NCBI GenBank assembly: GCA_032622095.1
Contig: CP136061.1
Span: forward strand, 119,984,754 to 120,048,753
Reading direction: 5' to 3'
Source: Siphonodentalium dalli
Lineage: Eukaryota; Mollusca; Scaphopoda; Gadilida; Siphonodentaliidae
DNA length: 64,000 bases
Part shown: piece by piece, positions 1 to 12,410 of the stretch
Numbering within the stretch: position 1 is the stretch's first letter
Layout of the letters: each line of letters begins with the position of its first letter
Position numbers and translations under genes: made by a program
The notes under the pieces: model-generated
Told to the model about the DNA's origin: nothing
Seen by the model: only the letters and a program-made list of their open reading frames with translations
The model's database searches: none

Positions 1-2838
1 CATTCCCAGTTATACGAGTGATATCAGGAGAGTTTTATGCGGTTTTAGACCAAAGTCAGTGAAATGGGGGGGGGTAAAAACTTTAGGAGTAAAAAAAATT
101 TGTTCGCAAGTTGGGGTGGTGGGTCCCCCAAAAAGCCAGATGCACAAAAACTGCATACCTTCATGTTCGGCGCGCGACTAATGGTGGCGCACATTTTGTG
201 CTTCTGGTGCGCGGCAGAAGCGCCAATTAAAAAAGTGGCCATAATAATATATTATAGTCACATTTATCCAAAATACAATAATCTCCAGAGAGTTCAATGT
301 TAAATTTTGATCGCAACTGTAGCCAGTAAGAACCCACTGATCATATCAAATTTTTCAAATATATCTGAGGTTCATACCTAGCAGTTTTTTGACATTTCAA
401 ATCGCACTGATCATAATACGCCAAATGGCACCACCTATCATTTTGGTAAAAAACGAAACGCTCTTTAAATTATGTTGACCCCATTTTAGGCCGAAACTCC
501 ATAATTCAAGAATGGTGACGAGACATTTTGAATATATAGCTACTAAGCATCCAAATCTGTTTTAAGATAGCTTTTAAGCAAAAAATGTGATATGACGTAA
601 GAAATCTGACTATTTGTCAAACGTGTCACTAAATATAGTTTAGGGGAGGGGTAAGTTTTTGCCCTGTATTCGCCCTACGTACGTCACTGAGCGACAACAA
701 GAAAACAGGCACATTTAGCTGAATCTGCGGGGAAAAAAATACATTCACAATTGGCGTAATACGTTCCAGTTCAAACGTCAGTCGATTATCTGTCAACTTT
801 ACAATTTTCAATACAACTCACATAACTCATACATATCACAGGAACACAGATAAATTGAATACAGCTTAAGAACCTTAGACTGATGAACATCACAGGAACT
901 AACCAGAAAAATGCATAAAAAGGTTGGGTAGCATGAGGAAAATGTGGGGGGAAAAATGTCATATTTTGCCCCTGTATTGACCCCGCAACAACCGGATCTC
1001 CAAATTAGAATAGTTGTGCTACATAGATATGGTGGTCGCTGAAATTCCCATTTCTGGCGACACATCGGGTAATGAGAGCCCATATACGTATACTAAAACA
1101 AGATACGGTCATGGTACAGGGTTTATCGGCAGTTGGGGTTTGTTATAGAACATTATAAAGAGTTAAGAGAATTTGAACATTGTAAGAAATTCTTGCATTG
1201 TTATGGTGGCAGAGACCCGACATCCATATCCATCTTAAACAGTTATTGGACAGAAATAAAAAATGTTAACGGGACGGATGGATTGACGTCTCGAATGAAC
1301 GGTATGTTCAGAGATTTTTTGAAAGGCTCGATCAAATTTAGTATGTATGGTTTCATTAAAAGTCTCGGACGTGTAATTAAAATTGGATTGAGACAAAGTC
1401 CCATTACCCTGCATGGGCATCTTTTGACATTTCTGGACACTTCGGGGCAGATATACCTTATTGTTATCCAAACTTATAATTTTCAACTACTATACCCCTT
1501 GAATAGGTGCCAAATAAATTTTACTCTCATGCACCTCCACCATATAGGCCGAAATAGGTAACCCGATAACCCATATGGTTGCATGGATATTGTTCAACTA
1601 ATTGACAAAGTTATGTTCGAATAGATATCTCAATTTGGGTAAATAACAGATTTTCGGTCTAAAAACAACTAATCTCACACTAAATGTTATCCTATTTGTG
1701 GTCTGAACTATCAAACCAAATTTAATGTTTAAGCCATTAAATGTCCAACTGTTGAAAAAAAGTGACTATCGTTTGGGGACACCCACCTCTGCCGATATGG
1801 CATTGTCCTGGTATGATGATTGGTTTTCTTGATAAACTAATATACAGATTTGCCGTTTAGTTTATCAAGTTTTTTTTCAAGCTATATTAAATGCCAAAAT
1901 GAACCAAGTAAAATGATTATAATTATTTTAAACTCTGGTCACAACATGGAGCTTTGGTCTCTGTACTGCAAGATGGAATTGTCCAGATATTTCCGTTATA
2001 TCCCCAGATTGTATAGAAATTAAATGTATGGCTCTATTGGGATGCTTTCTAAATGCGATCTGACGAATTGCCTTCCACATTACTTTTGGTCATCCGCTTT
2101 GTCCAACTGTGATAATAGTTATTAATCGTAAATGATTTTAACGCACATGTCTGTTTTATAATGCGACCGTATATCATCGTGCTCGTTTATATTTATCGCG
2201 AGGTGTACGCAATGGGCCTTTTTAGAACAGTTTTTAGTACATGTTTGCCTGAAGGGGCATGTAGCATAAGACGAGAGATGCACACGTAACTGGCATTATG
2301 ATCGAACTTACTATTCCCAGAAATGCAGTATAGTACTAGACAAGAGGTATGTGGATTTAATGACCGCTAGGTATAGCTGTGGTTTTTTTTATACCTCGTT
2401 GTCTGGTATTCGTCCAAATAATGACTTCGGCTGTGCCTTTCGTTATGATTAATTTTCCTAATACCCGGCAGTATGCAAAAGAACGTGTATATAAGTTCAG
2501 CTAAACTTGGGTTCTCTTCTGAAAAATCTGCCTGCAGATACGATACATCACTAAGATAGCCCCCACTATTCTACCTGGAATATCGTTAGATTAGTTAATG
2601 GCCGCCCACTTCAAACAAATACACGCAGGAAAATTAAGTCAACCTTTCGGTCTAAAACATCTTTCACACAGAATAATGGTTGAGATCAACCCCAAGTAAA
2701 TTCAAACTACTTTTAGTCAGAAACTAAAGAGTCAGGTATGTGATTTCCAACTGTTTTTCTTTTGGTCAAGTTGGGGTGAGAAACTTCAACCAACGTATAC
2801 AGTGGATGGTGAACATGACTAATTTTGATTTCACTTAC
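1..2838. other. Intron or flank with no supported exon
   Basis: No exon can be supported here. If the dermatopontin-like gene continues, this is intron and its later exons lie here unseen or beyond the left edge. A 142-codon frame is open on the plus strand at 1133-1561 (TTG start, no ATG at its head). It matches no family I know, and the opposite strand is also open, so I do not call it a gene. Around 65-235 there is a G-run followed by an inverted GC-rich segment, probably an old mobile element fragment. Confidence 0.4.
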
Positions 2839-3025
2839 CCGATGTGTTCTCCGTATACTCATCTCCTAACCCGTGACTGCTACAATCTACACTCCATTCC
2901 CTGTCATGGTTATCGTGGAAGCATGCAATATGGTTGACCCAGTTACCTTTGTCGCACTGAAAATCTAGTATGTGGTCCAATTCTTTATGGGAATCACTCA
3001 GCCGTTTCTCGGCCAGAAGCGCCAA
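2839..3025 (-). CDS. Dermatopontin-like protein, second coding exon (partial gene)
   Basis: Internal exon of a secreted dermatopontin-family protein, an extracellular-matrix family that is also found in mollusc shell matrix. It encodes about 62 residues. The segment LDFQCDKGNW, then HDNHDREWSVDC, matches the family pattern of a Cys-containing strand followed by His-Asp-Asn, Asp-Arg-x-Trp and a second Cys. The usual spacing between His and Trp is shortened by about two residues. Boundaries: a 3' splice site (TTTATCAG) ends just above 3025, and a perfect GTAAGT donor lies at 2838-2833. The exon starts in phase 0, matching the phase-0 end of the signal-peptide exon at 5375, and ends in phase 1. 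The second family repeat and the C-terminus were not found and are probably outside the window. Assignment is by motif only. Confidence 0.62.
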
Positions 3026-4539
3026 CTGATAAAACGAGACTTTCAGTTATAATTTATTTTATGTGCTTATTAATTGGCATTCAATGTCGGATGTTCTACC
3101 TCTAGTAGCTAAAAGACACAAAAACGAGCAACGGAATAACTAGAAACGATGATTTTATTTGGCAGCAATATTCGAATTTCGTACCGAACTATAAGCTTCT
3201 CACACCACTCAACTTTTGCAGTGGCCTGCGATTGTCTTTTACTCTCACTAGTGAGGTTTGGTCAAATCTATAATAGGACACATGGTATTAATCAATACTA
3301 AGTCATTCGCGAAAAAAATGCGTTTCGCACACAAGAGCAATAGAGCTTGGCAATATTGGTCATGTTTGCCCCCGACTATTTCTGGCTACGTAGTCTAATT
3401 TCGAACGAATGGCCAAGTTAAATATAGACAAAATGGTAAGATTCTAAGGAAGCGAGTTATTTTTTTATGTTTATGATTGGTTTCTTTTAAATTTGGATGG
3501 GCCCAAATTGTTGCCACTTAAGGGAGACCCGCTACTCTCCCACCACCTCCCTTGATCACAGCCCAGGGACAGTATATGACTATATGGTACCCTACATGAC
3601 CCATCCAGCTGGATACAACATGGTATTGGAATTTATGATTCGTCGTATTCGATACTCATATAGTGATACTCATAGTGACACATTCACAATCAGTAATATT
3701 GATTTACTTACCATCTATAACATATGAACCGCTTTGGCCGAATGTGTGTACAAGTGTCTCTGTAATAAACAGTGAAGGTTTAAAAGTTCCACGTCGTTTC
3801 AATCACATGCTTTGTGTAAAGCCGACCTCAAAACTCAACGTAATTTTGTTGTAGATTCTAACGACGTCGCTTTCTCCCTTTGTGTTTGGCAATCTGGCTC
3901 GCTTATGAACCCCGCACACATTAAGCAATTGGGCTTAGCAATCGACAAAATATCAAACATTTTTTGGAAGAGAGTCAAGATTGCTCAGAGGAAACACCCC
4001 GCAGACTTCTTTTTTTAAAACTACGTCCTGTCAGACAATCCAAACAAGATCGATATGAGGAACAATTATAGATAATATCCACCGATTAGTAGTGTTAATA
4101 ATCACTTTAAATTCAATTTTGACTTAAACGTGAAAGTTGCGTTTATGGAGACTAGGTTATACCTATGCCATTGATGTGGAGACTGCGTAAATTTTCCCGA
4201 ATTTTATAGCTTTGACCGGAAGGGGGGGGGAATAAAATAGTCGAGAGACCAGTCAGTTACACTAACTGGGGAATACTTAATTTCTCCCAACTAGTTGCTA
4301 TTAACCGGACAGAAAATAAGGCGATTTTAGATAATAAATTTAATAGAAATATATTTTTAAACACTTTAAGCGTTTAAATAGGAACAACAGCATGTATATT
4401 TCTCGTGCGTTTTACACTTTACACAAACAAATACATGTATGCGAAAAGTCAGTTTCAATTATTCGTACATAGAGAGAAACGGCGATGTTTTACCAAGTCA
4501 TGAATAGACTTACAAGTAACGCTCTTTATTTTTCAATGC
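3026..4539. other. Intron, no other feature recognised
   Basis: This is the 5' part of the intron's downstream half in the dermatopontin-like gene. Several frames of 60-76 codons are open on the plus strand (3497-4018), but none has coding-like composition or splice sites I trust. A G-run lies near 4222-4230. Nothing else is recognised. Confidence 0.35.
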
Positions 4540-4543
4540 TTAA

Positions 4544-5036
4544 AGACACGGGCGGCGTTGCAGAAATATTCATATTTGTTCAAATCGCCATCAACAAAAG
4601 GAACACCAAAATATATACAGTTCCGCTCATATGCCAAACATAATCAGCGCGTAAATAGTGTATTGTCATCAAGACGTACGATGGCGTACGTAAACAAGAG
4701 CCTGCTGTGTCACAAGTTGTGCTTCTGTTTACATATTAAACACGGCGCAATTCTATTGGTTAATCACAACAATTATAAACGCTCTTTATTATTTCCATAT
4801 CGGGAAAACAGTAACGAATAACGCTCTTTGTGTTTATCCGGATCTAAACAAAAGCCAGGTAACTTAACGTTTTTTGCTTACACAATGGGGAAAAATGACA
4901 ATAACATACTGTTTATGGCATATTTCCGATTGGTATAAGAACAAAGCCTGTCTCTATTTTACTATTATTTTTGTTTATGGCGGTTTTTTACAGAGGTGAA
5001 TATTTTAACAGCATACCGCCAACGCCGCCCGTATCT
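4544..5036. mobile_element. TTAA-flanked MITE, family 1, copy A
   Basis: A 493-bp element flanked on both sides by TTAA (4540-4543 and 5037-5040). The ends are inverted repeats: AGACACGGGCGGCGTTG on the left and CAACGCCGCCCGTATCT on the right. It has no transposase. A second copy with the same ends and interior lies at 14438-14958. A TTAA duplication is typical of the piggyBac and Kolobok superfamilies; I cannot choose between them. It sits in the intron of the dermatopontin-like gene. Confidence 0.8.
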
Positions 5037-5374
5037 TTAATTCCAAGATTAATAAGACCGAATAAATGCATATCAAATCTTCTATATTTTCGCGACATGG
5101 TATAATCGAGTAAAGATCAAAGTGGAAACTAGCGAGGAAATTTTTTAAAGCAACATGATTAAGACGTAACGTAAATAGTCTCGTTCGCTGCGAGAGTCCA
5201 AATTAAACGCCGATATAACCCAAACTTCGAAGCTATGACAAACTGCGCGCCTACCATGCGAACAATGCCTAAATCATAGTTTGGACGTTCGGGTGAACAA
5301 TGTCCGTATAAATATTAATGGCTGTATATTAGTCGCTGTACAAGGGGTAATCTGAGTGGTTAATATATACTCAC

Positions 5375-5471
5375 AAACTCATTCTCGAGTGCTTGGAAAT
5401 CGTTTGCCGGCATGCAGTTTGAAGTCGCAATGAACATCAGGAATATGGCAAACATCTTCATGGCCTCCATC
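5375..5471 (-). CDS. Signal-peptide exon of the dermatopontin-like gene
   Basis: First coding exon. After a strong 3' splice site (a pyrimidine tract, then ATTATTCAG, ending above 5471) comes G then ATG at 5470. The 32 codons read MEAMKMFAIFLMFIATSNC followed by MPANDFQALENEF: a short N-terminus, a hydrophobic core and a probable signal-peptidase site near the Ser-Asn-Cys or Met-Pro region. The exon ends in phase 0 at a consensus donor GTGAGT (5374-5369). The next exon on this strand (3025-2839) starts in phase 0 and carries the dermatopontin signature, so the two fit one secreted protein. A closer in-frame ATG (fourth codon) could also be the start. The 5' UTR probably comes from the exon ending at 12676. 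Confidence 0.62.
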
Positions 5472-5473
5472 CT

Positions 5474-6344
5474 GAATAATGGATTGATTATGATGTGGTA
5501 AACAAAAAAGAAGACATTTCGGCGTCTATAAAGGGTGAAAAGTTGGGCAACAAAACCCGCCGAGGGGTGCTAACGAAGCGAAAATTAAAGAACCCCTTGG
5601 TATACAGACATGTAATATAGTGTGGTCGTGTGAGAATTTAACTCTGAATAAATTAGATACAAACTGATTTTGGCATCATTCGACTCTGAAAACAACCAGG
5701 AACATATCCAATATCCGCTGATGGGGAGGGGGGGCATTCAGTATCCAAGATTGTATCCACAATGACTTAATGGTATCGGAAAATGCTGAATTTTTGCGGT
5801 AAATACTCCAATGCTAAATTCTTAATAAATTGAAATATACACAAATAAAGCTTATTCGCGTAAACCATATATGTATAATGTAGCCGCCAAAACGGAACAA
5901 AATCAATTAAATTTGTATTGTGCAAAATTTAATAGCTGGTCCTACAAGAGTAAACAAACGCTATAATTGTGCGAGGAAGAATTATTGCATAGAATAGAAA
6001 TGTTTGATCAGAGATGTACGAATTCTATCCAATGTGACTTACGAGAGAGCAAGCGAAAGCAGGGTCTCATGCCACGGTTAAATCCCGACTCTTGCGCGCC
6101 CAGAAATGGAAAAGTAACGCATTTTTATCTGTACTGTTTATCTTAAATCTTAAAATATATGTGTAATTAAATAGGATTTAGTAGGCATGTATTGATTATG
6201 TGACCTTTTCTAGAAGCACAATTATGTAATCCGAGCAATCTCACGTGTGTACAATCATTTATTTTGATATCTACAACATCAAACCTTTCAAAACTCGCTG
6301 CCATAGATAACAGTAAGATCTTCATATACATGTAGTACAGGGTC
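5474..6344. other. Intron of the dermatopontin-like gene
   Basis: No exon is supported. A possible alternative small exon on the minus strand ends at a GTAAGT donor near 6040 and would contain a 20-codon ATG frame, but nothing else backs it. A run of eight or more G lies near 5726. Confidence 0.3.
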
Positions 6345-6430
6345 AAATGTATAGATCGTGTTATCCGCGTCTCAAAATAGTCCCATAAGTGTCTTGCGGA
6401 CAATAGCGATGCATGGAAACTCCACGTTAA

Positions 6431-7879
6431 GGGCGCGTACACATGGCCAGCAAGAAAATATCAGGTATGCCCCATGTGACTTACTTGACCAATGAAATAA
6501 ATAATACCGGAAAATATCCGACGAAGGCAGCGCGCTGATATTTTATCGCCAATTGATGATATGTGTTCACCTTGATAGGTGGCCATCGGTATCCGTTAAC
6601 TAATCTCGCGGGGATACGATCGTAACAATTCAAGCGCCTGAGTTATGATCCATCAATAGTATCGTCTGTTTCAACATACTACGTATTTCCATTTTTGATT
6701 GGTTGTCAGAACAGCTGATGTATTATATATATACATGTATATACGTGTGTGCAGAGACGTGGCGACAGGGGGGGGGGTTGGGGGGTGTCTTGCCCCCCAA
6801 CTATGGTCAAAATTTTCATACCTGCCAAAACATTAGTTGGAAATTTCACACCAACAATAAGTTGAAAATGTTCTTGTAGTTTGATTTTCAAAACAATTCT
6901 TGGGGGGAATTAATTTTTTTGGACCAATATTTGCATATTTTCCTATTTTTGGTAAAAATTATGGTCTGAAATGGTTATCAGTTGGAAACTTTCCAACCTC
7001 ATGCAGTGGGGGGGGGGGGGTGACAGGTTGGAAATTTCCAACACTTGGAAAGCTTGTGTCCTGGTCCCTCCCCCATGGCCAGTCAAAAGTAAAAAACTGC
7101 TAGTTAATTTAAGAAAACAATATTGTCATACATTTGGTCAACATTGTCATTGGAATTGTCATCAGTTGTAAATTTTCCAACCTAAGTGGGGATGTCAGGT
7201 TTGAAATTTCCAACTCTTGGAATGCTTGAGGATAGTCTAGATGATAGGATTTTGCGATTTTCTTGTTAAGATTACAAAATTTTCGCACACCGGGCCGAAC
7301 CATGGTCTAATATTAGGCCTAAGAGCACTGAGGTGCAATGGGGTGCAAATGGAATTATGGAAAACTTGTGTTTGGTCTGATTCTGATTCAAGGGGGGGGG
7401 GTGCAGTTGGAATTTCCCAAGGTGGACACCCCAAGGAAAAAACGGAAACCATCTAGCCACGTCCCTGCGCGCATGGGGATGCTTTATAATTTGGTACCTC
7501 ACATGCCTTGACTTAGTTGTTTTACTTTAATTTGGACTGTATGCACGTTTCGAATAAGAAATTGTTGGCGGCTCCTCGCTCTTCTCGCATGTGGGGTGTG
7601 GCCCAGAGCCGAACACACCAACGTCTGTTTAGATGTCGTTTCGTAATTTTCCTTAACACTTTATAACTCTATGAATATTCGATATGAACTATAGGTTGTT
7701 TGTCCGCAGTAATTCACTTCAACAAACACGACTAACACTAGTCACATTGGGCTCAATCAACGCCATATAACCCACCGCTTTCTCACGGGCGTAATCTTTG
7801 CAGCAAGAAAATATCAGAGTACAATTTTACCTGATATTTTCTTGCAGATATTTTCTTGCAGCTTCATGTGTACGCGCCC
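6431..7879. mobile_element. Harbinger-like non-autonomous element, TAA target duplication
   Basis: Ends are inverted repeats: GGGCGCGTACACATG on the left and CATGTGTACGCGCCC on the right, followed inward by the shared motif CAGCAAGAAAATATC. It is flanked by TAA on both sides (6428-6430, 7880-7882). The host LINE frame is restored by excising it with one TAA, so the duplication is real. A 3-bp TAA/TTA duplication with G-rich ends is characteristic of PIF/Harbinger elements. There is no transposase; half of its length is a second, nested insertion at 6752-7467. Confidence 0.85.
6752..7467. mobile_element. G-run element (CAGGGACGTGGC ends), nested copy
   Basis: The left end reads CAGAGACGTGGCGACAG and the right end CTAGCCACGTCCCTG, an imperfect inverted repeat. 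The inside carries long G runs next to GTTGGAAATTTCCAAC-type segments. The 8 bases outside each end (CGTGTGTG and CGCGCATG) agree at 5 of 8 positions, hinting at a decayed 8-bp target duplication as in hAT elements. Relatives occur at 13940-14280, 55890-56607 and 62529 onward, with fragments at about 9240-9345, 54000-54180 and 57080-57260. It is non-coding. Confidence 0.65.
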
Positions 7880-8420
7880 TAATACTAGAAAGACGAAAAT
7901 TTTATTTTTCTGTTAAAAACTAGCGAAACACTGCCAATATTCATGTACAGGGGGAGCGAATTGGAAATAGTGCAAGAATTCAAATATATTGGGGTTAATT
8001 TCTTTTATAATGAAAGATTTTGCAACGCATTGAAACAAATTCATAACACAGCAATGAAAGCAACGTATGGTCTGCTTACATATTGTGCGTAAACGCCACC
8101 TTCCAGCGAATTTAATGCGAAAGCTATTTGACCCTGTATGTTAACTTCAATAGCTCTTTATGGTATTGAAGTTTGGTGCGTCGAAAGATGTGAGCTAGAA
8201 ATTGCATATGCAATTAAAGTGGTTTACGGAGAGCTTGGTAGACATCCAGTGGCAATTGATATAATATGTAGGGCGTTGCAATACTGGTCAAAATCAAATT
8301 CCCCCGACAGATCTGAATTTGGGAAAAGAATATTTTTTTCGTAATGAAGGAGGTCCATAACAATGACAGGACCTATTCTGGACAGCTTACATGGTTTGAG
8401 TATATACAAATGACCTAAGC

Positions 8421-8700
8421 ATTATGGCAGGACTTTCAAAGTTTCAAGACAAAGAAGTTAGTATTGTTTACATAAAATCGTAATTGTTCCTAAATATTTA
8501 TTTTATTATTATTCTGAATACCTTTACAGTCTCTATGTAATCAAAAACGAACCGAATTTCAACATAATTTGTTTTTCTGATAGAGTTGACCTATATAATG
8601 CGCCAGTTCAAACTAAAAATCACACATAGTTGGCTTTATTTGGGGTACATATTTGCCTAGAACAAGTATTATTGATCCACAACAGCATGGCATATCGGTG
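8421..8700. other. No feature recognised
   Basis: AT-rich sequence between the LINE remnant and the next repeat cluster; nothing is recognised. Confidence 0.4.
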
Positions 8701-8883
8701 GGGACTCGGAGGCGGACTGGCCGATCGGGAGACCGGGAAATTTCCCGATGGGCCGGAGGCCGGAAAAATTCTGATTCCACGTGATTTTCTATCAAGCGAG
8801 AATCCGAGGGTTTTTTTTACGGTTTGGGGGGGGGGTATATGTGGTTGCGCCGCCCAACCACAACTTGGGCCGCAAATGAAACC

Positions 8884-9043
8884 GACGTGGGCCGCCACAT
8901 GTGTTGTTTAACCAGCCGTGTATCCAATAAGATGGTACTCTTCTCACATAAATTCATGAGGGCAGAGGCGGACTGCATGGCCGATCGGGAGACCGGGAAA
9001 ATTCCGGACGTGGGCCGCCACATGTGTTGTTTAACCAGCCGAA
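8884..9043. repeat. 35-bp direct repeat pair
   Basis: A GC-rich block of about 35 bp, starting GACGTGGGCCGCCACATGTG and ending in AACCAGCCG, occurs identically at about 8884-8918 and 9008-9042. Both lie just inside segments of a GGCGGACTGGCC-ended element. Confidence 0.75.
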
Positions 9044-9702
9044 TTGGCTAATCGTAATTTTGACATTAAATGAACTTGTCGGCATCATATAACACCACGT
9101 AAAGACCCCATTAATCTCGAGATTTTAACGGTAACTCCCAGCTGTAAATCCCCAAAAAAATCTTACGCACCCCCTCCCCCCCCCCCCCCCAATTGAAATT
9201 TACAAGAAAATAGGAACGCTTCAGTTGATGCCAGTCTAGTTTATCGGATTCGAGATTTTCTTGTATAGATTTCAAAATGTTCTCACCCCGGGCCGAACAA
9301 CCATGAACAGCCCGGTGTGTCCTGGTCTCTTATCCGTAGCAGTGTGCATTTGTCTGGAGTTAGACCGCTAGATGTTAGATTTTATGCAATTTTTCAGGTA
9401 AAAATATCTGAATGGTCTCATACCGGGAATATATAGAACCATGGTTTATGAATATATATGGTATTAGACCAGAGGTGCAAATGGAATTATGCAAAAACAT
9501 GTATTTGGTCTGCATCTGATTCAAGGGGGGGGGGGGGGTGCAAATGGATTTATGCAAAAATATGTATTTGGTCTGATTCTGATTCAAGGGGGGGGTGCAG
9601 TTGGAATTTTCCAAGGTGGACTGTGGACGCCCCCCCCCCCAAACAGATGGGCCGGTATTATATTAATTTCCCGGGCCGGTTTCTTGGCCCAGTCCGCCTC
9701 TG
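8963..9702. mobile_element. MITE with CAGAGGCGGACTG ends
   Basis: The left end CAGAGGCGGACTG and the right end CAGTCCGCCTCTG are perfect inverted repeats, followed inward by GGCC-rich sequence. A second left-type end lies at 8707, and the right end is repeated at about 10418 because of the tandem duplication. Similar GGCGGACTGG-ended repeats are common in aquatic animal genomes. No coding capacity; the frames of up to 168 codons here are chance openings. Confidence 0.55.
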
Positions 9703-10816
9703 GGTGGGGTTGATGCTGTTTTTGGATAGAGTTCCATCCCGTTACTCTTCTACAAATGAGTTTACGACCAGAATCGTGTGCGGGAGTTCTCTTGCTTGTA
9801 GCTTATCACATGCCCCTGGGGATAGATACCAGATATATACTATAACAGTGGAGGTTCACAAGTCCGATTTTGGGGAAAACACACCATCTGTCATATTCCT
9901 CATAGATTCTCAAAATGTTTCTTCTCGAGTCTCAATATATTTCATTGTGTCTTATTGGCCATGAAATTTTCTTTAGTTTGATGTATAATTCGATAGTATC
10001 AAAGGAAGGAAAGTTGAGATAACGTATCGAAAACTAGCAAAACCAATTCAATTATTACGATCACAATTGCCTAACTTTCGAATGCCCCGTGCGAAATTCA
10101 GGTAAATTTTCAGGTAAAAATATCTGAATGGTCTCATACCGGGAATATATAGAACCATGGTTTATGAATATATATGATATTAGACCAGAGGTGCAAATGG
10201 AATTATGCAAAAACATGTATTTGGTCTGCATCTGATTCAAGGGGGGGGGGGGTGCAAATGGATTTATGCAAAAATATGTATTTGGTCTGATTCTGATTCA
10301 AGGGGGGGGGGTGCAGTTGGAATTTTCCAAGGTGGACTGTGGACGCCCCCTCCCCCAAACAGATGGGCCGGTATTATATTAATTTCCCGGGCCGGTTTCT
10401 TGGCCCAGTCCGCCTCTGGGTGGGGTTGATGCTGTTTTTGGATAGAGTTCCATCCCGTTACTCTTCTACAAATGAGTTTACGACCAGAATCGTGTGCGGG
10501 AGTTCTCTTGCTTGTAGCTTATCACATGCCCCTGGGGATAGATACCAGATATATACTATAACAGTGGAGGTTCACAAGTCCGATTTTGGGGAAAACACAC
10601 CATCTGTCATATTCCTCATAGATTCTCAAAAGGTTTCTTCTCGAGTCTCAATATATTTCATTGTGTCTTATTGGCCATGAAATTTTCTTTAGTTTGATGT
10701 ATAATTCGATAGTATCAAAGGAAGGAAAGTTGAGATAACGTATCGAAAACTAGCAAAACCAATTCAATTATTACGATCACAATTGCCTAACTTTCGAATG
10801 CCCCGTGCGAAATTCG
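9395..10816. repeat. Tandem duplication, period 716 bp, two near-identical copies
   Basis: Copy 1 spans about 9395-10099 and copy 2 about 10111-10816. They differ only at a few bases and in the lengths of G and C runs. The junction repeats CAGGTAAA twice. Each copy holds two G-run/GATTCAAGG segments, the right end of the GGCGGACTGG element and about 370 bp of ordinary sequence. The near identity points to a recent duplication or a collapsed/expanded haplotype in the assembly. Confidence 0.9.
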
Positions 10817-11277
10817 GACTTCGCTTAAATAGACTTAAAGTTATATATCAAACGAAATAATTTTATGCCCTATAACACACACTGGAGCATACTTTGGCCG
10901 AGTTGACAATTTTTTAGAATTATTTAATATATTAGGCGGACAGGGAGACTGATTGAGCCGATCAGCCGAAAGTTCGGAAACTCAGGTGATTCACGAGTGC
11001 GTGCAATTACATGCTGCATGCGGTCATGTGTTATGGCAGACACGTCGGTGTTTACGTTCTGTTATTTGCCGGATTTTAAGGGTATATGAGGCGCATGTTT
11101 TACACGTATATTAGTATTGAGTTGATAAATACATGTGCGTTGGTCATAATTGTTACTTTTACAGAAATCATACTATTATCATAGCATTGGGGACTCGCGA
11201 TGGAACTTAGATGGCTTAAGTCAGACTTGCTATTAAATTAGTATTGTTCTATCTCGTAAGTAAAATGAGAATAATTT
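10817..11277. other. No feature recognised
   Basis: Intronic sequence relative to the dermatopontin-like gene. No exon, repeat end or motif is recognised. Confidence 0.4.
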
Positions 11278-12410
11278 AAGGACTTTGCTAACCTGTTTTC
11301 AACGCAAATTTGATGGCGTCAAAATAATGGATTGTGCTCACTTTTATTGCCAATTACAGCAACCAAACCATTGGATGCACCATTTTAACAGTACAAGTCA
11401 TGGTGGATTATCTTAGAAATACAAAATGTGAACTTTATATTTTGTGAAATATTTTTTTCGAACCCAAATCCAACAAAAACAAAATCAATTTCTAAGAAAG
11501 AAATACGGAAATGTGTACTGAATACTGTGAAGAATGATTAACAATAAAAATATATTTATATTTACCAAGCGTTCTTTGAACTTTTTTTTACCTAGAACCA
11601 GTTGTTAACAAGTGATAGAATTACTTCCATGACATGGCTAACTGGGGGCAATTGGTTAACCTGTTAACTATTGACAGTGGTAGGTTGATAAAATAATTTC
11701 TTTAGCTTCAATTTAGCACACCACCCTGTAACCACTAAATAGGTCACCAATCATGGACTAATCCCTTATGGTCCAGTGGCCACAGGCTGTCACACAGGCT
11801 GATAACAATCCCAGCAGCATTGGGCACAAGGTGACCCATAATCCACCGACCAAGTGTCATCTTCCAGACAGCATTACTGAGAAAGTATATCTACCATTTG
11901 TAAACAAGTGGTTCGGAGAATATTTTTCAAAGAACGCTTTGTAAATATGAATATTTTTTTTATAGTTCATCATTCTTCATAGTATTCAGTACCCATTCCC
12001 ATATTTTTTTCTTAGATATGGACTTTGTGTTGGTTGGATTTGGGTTCGAAAAAATCTATTTTTAAAATCTACCACTTGTAAACAACTGCTTCCAAGCCAA
12101 ACATCTGAATAACACTGAAGAAATAGGAGTATATCTTTATTGTTAATCATTCTTCACAGTGTTCAGTACACATACCCATATTTTGTTCTTAGATATGGAC
12201 TTTGCGTTTGTTGAATTTGGGTTCGAAAAAATCAATTTTAAAAACTTCTATAAATTTCACATTTTGAATTTCTAACATAATCTACCATGAATTATACTCT
12301 TAAAATGTTGCATCCATGGGTTTGGTTGCTGTGATTACTAATAAAAGTGAAAATAAACCTTTATTTTGGACTCCATCAAATTTGGGGAAAATTGGGTTAG
12401 CAAAGTCCTT
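11278..12410. mobile_element. Foldback element with about 320-bp inverted arms
   Basis: The left end AAGGACTTTGCTAACC and the right end GGTTAGCAAAGTCCTT are inverted copies. The homology continues inward for about 320 bp on each side, including matching segments around TTCGAACCCAAATCC. A second, direct copy of part of the right arm lies at about 11930-12070. The centre is short and non-coding, so it is a non-autonomous foldback-type element. Confidence 0.75.

Larger units (their letters stand above)
6345..8420 (+). pseudogene. LINE reverse-transcriptase remnant, interrupted by a MITE
   Basis: Decayed C-terminal half of a non-LTR retrotransposon reverse transcriptase. The left part (6345-6430) reads CIDRVI, a worn version of the Tyr-Ala-Asp-Asp catalytic motif, then DNSDAWKLHVN. 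The right part (7880-8420) continues with NTRKTKILFF, GSELEIVQEFKYIGV, LPANLMRKLFDPV, then SIALYGIEVWC and VYGELGRHPVAIDI, all typical of the thumb and connection region of LINE proteins. Removing the element at 6431-7879 and one TAA joins the two parts in a single frame (Val-Asn-Thr-Arg-Lys). Stops and frameshifts show it is dead. The clade is not resolved. Confidence 0.82.

Noticed and set aside
808-1083. RQKWEF on the minus strand as the second dermatopontin repeat
   Set aside because: The frame that fits the exon-3025 donor phase gives a different, stop-ended peptide, and the cysteine spacing does not match.
9458-9964. 168-codon plus-strand open frame
   Set aside because: It runs through G/C homopolymers and a MITE end, and is repeated by the tandem duplication. 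No domain and no coding composition.
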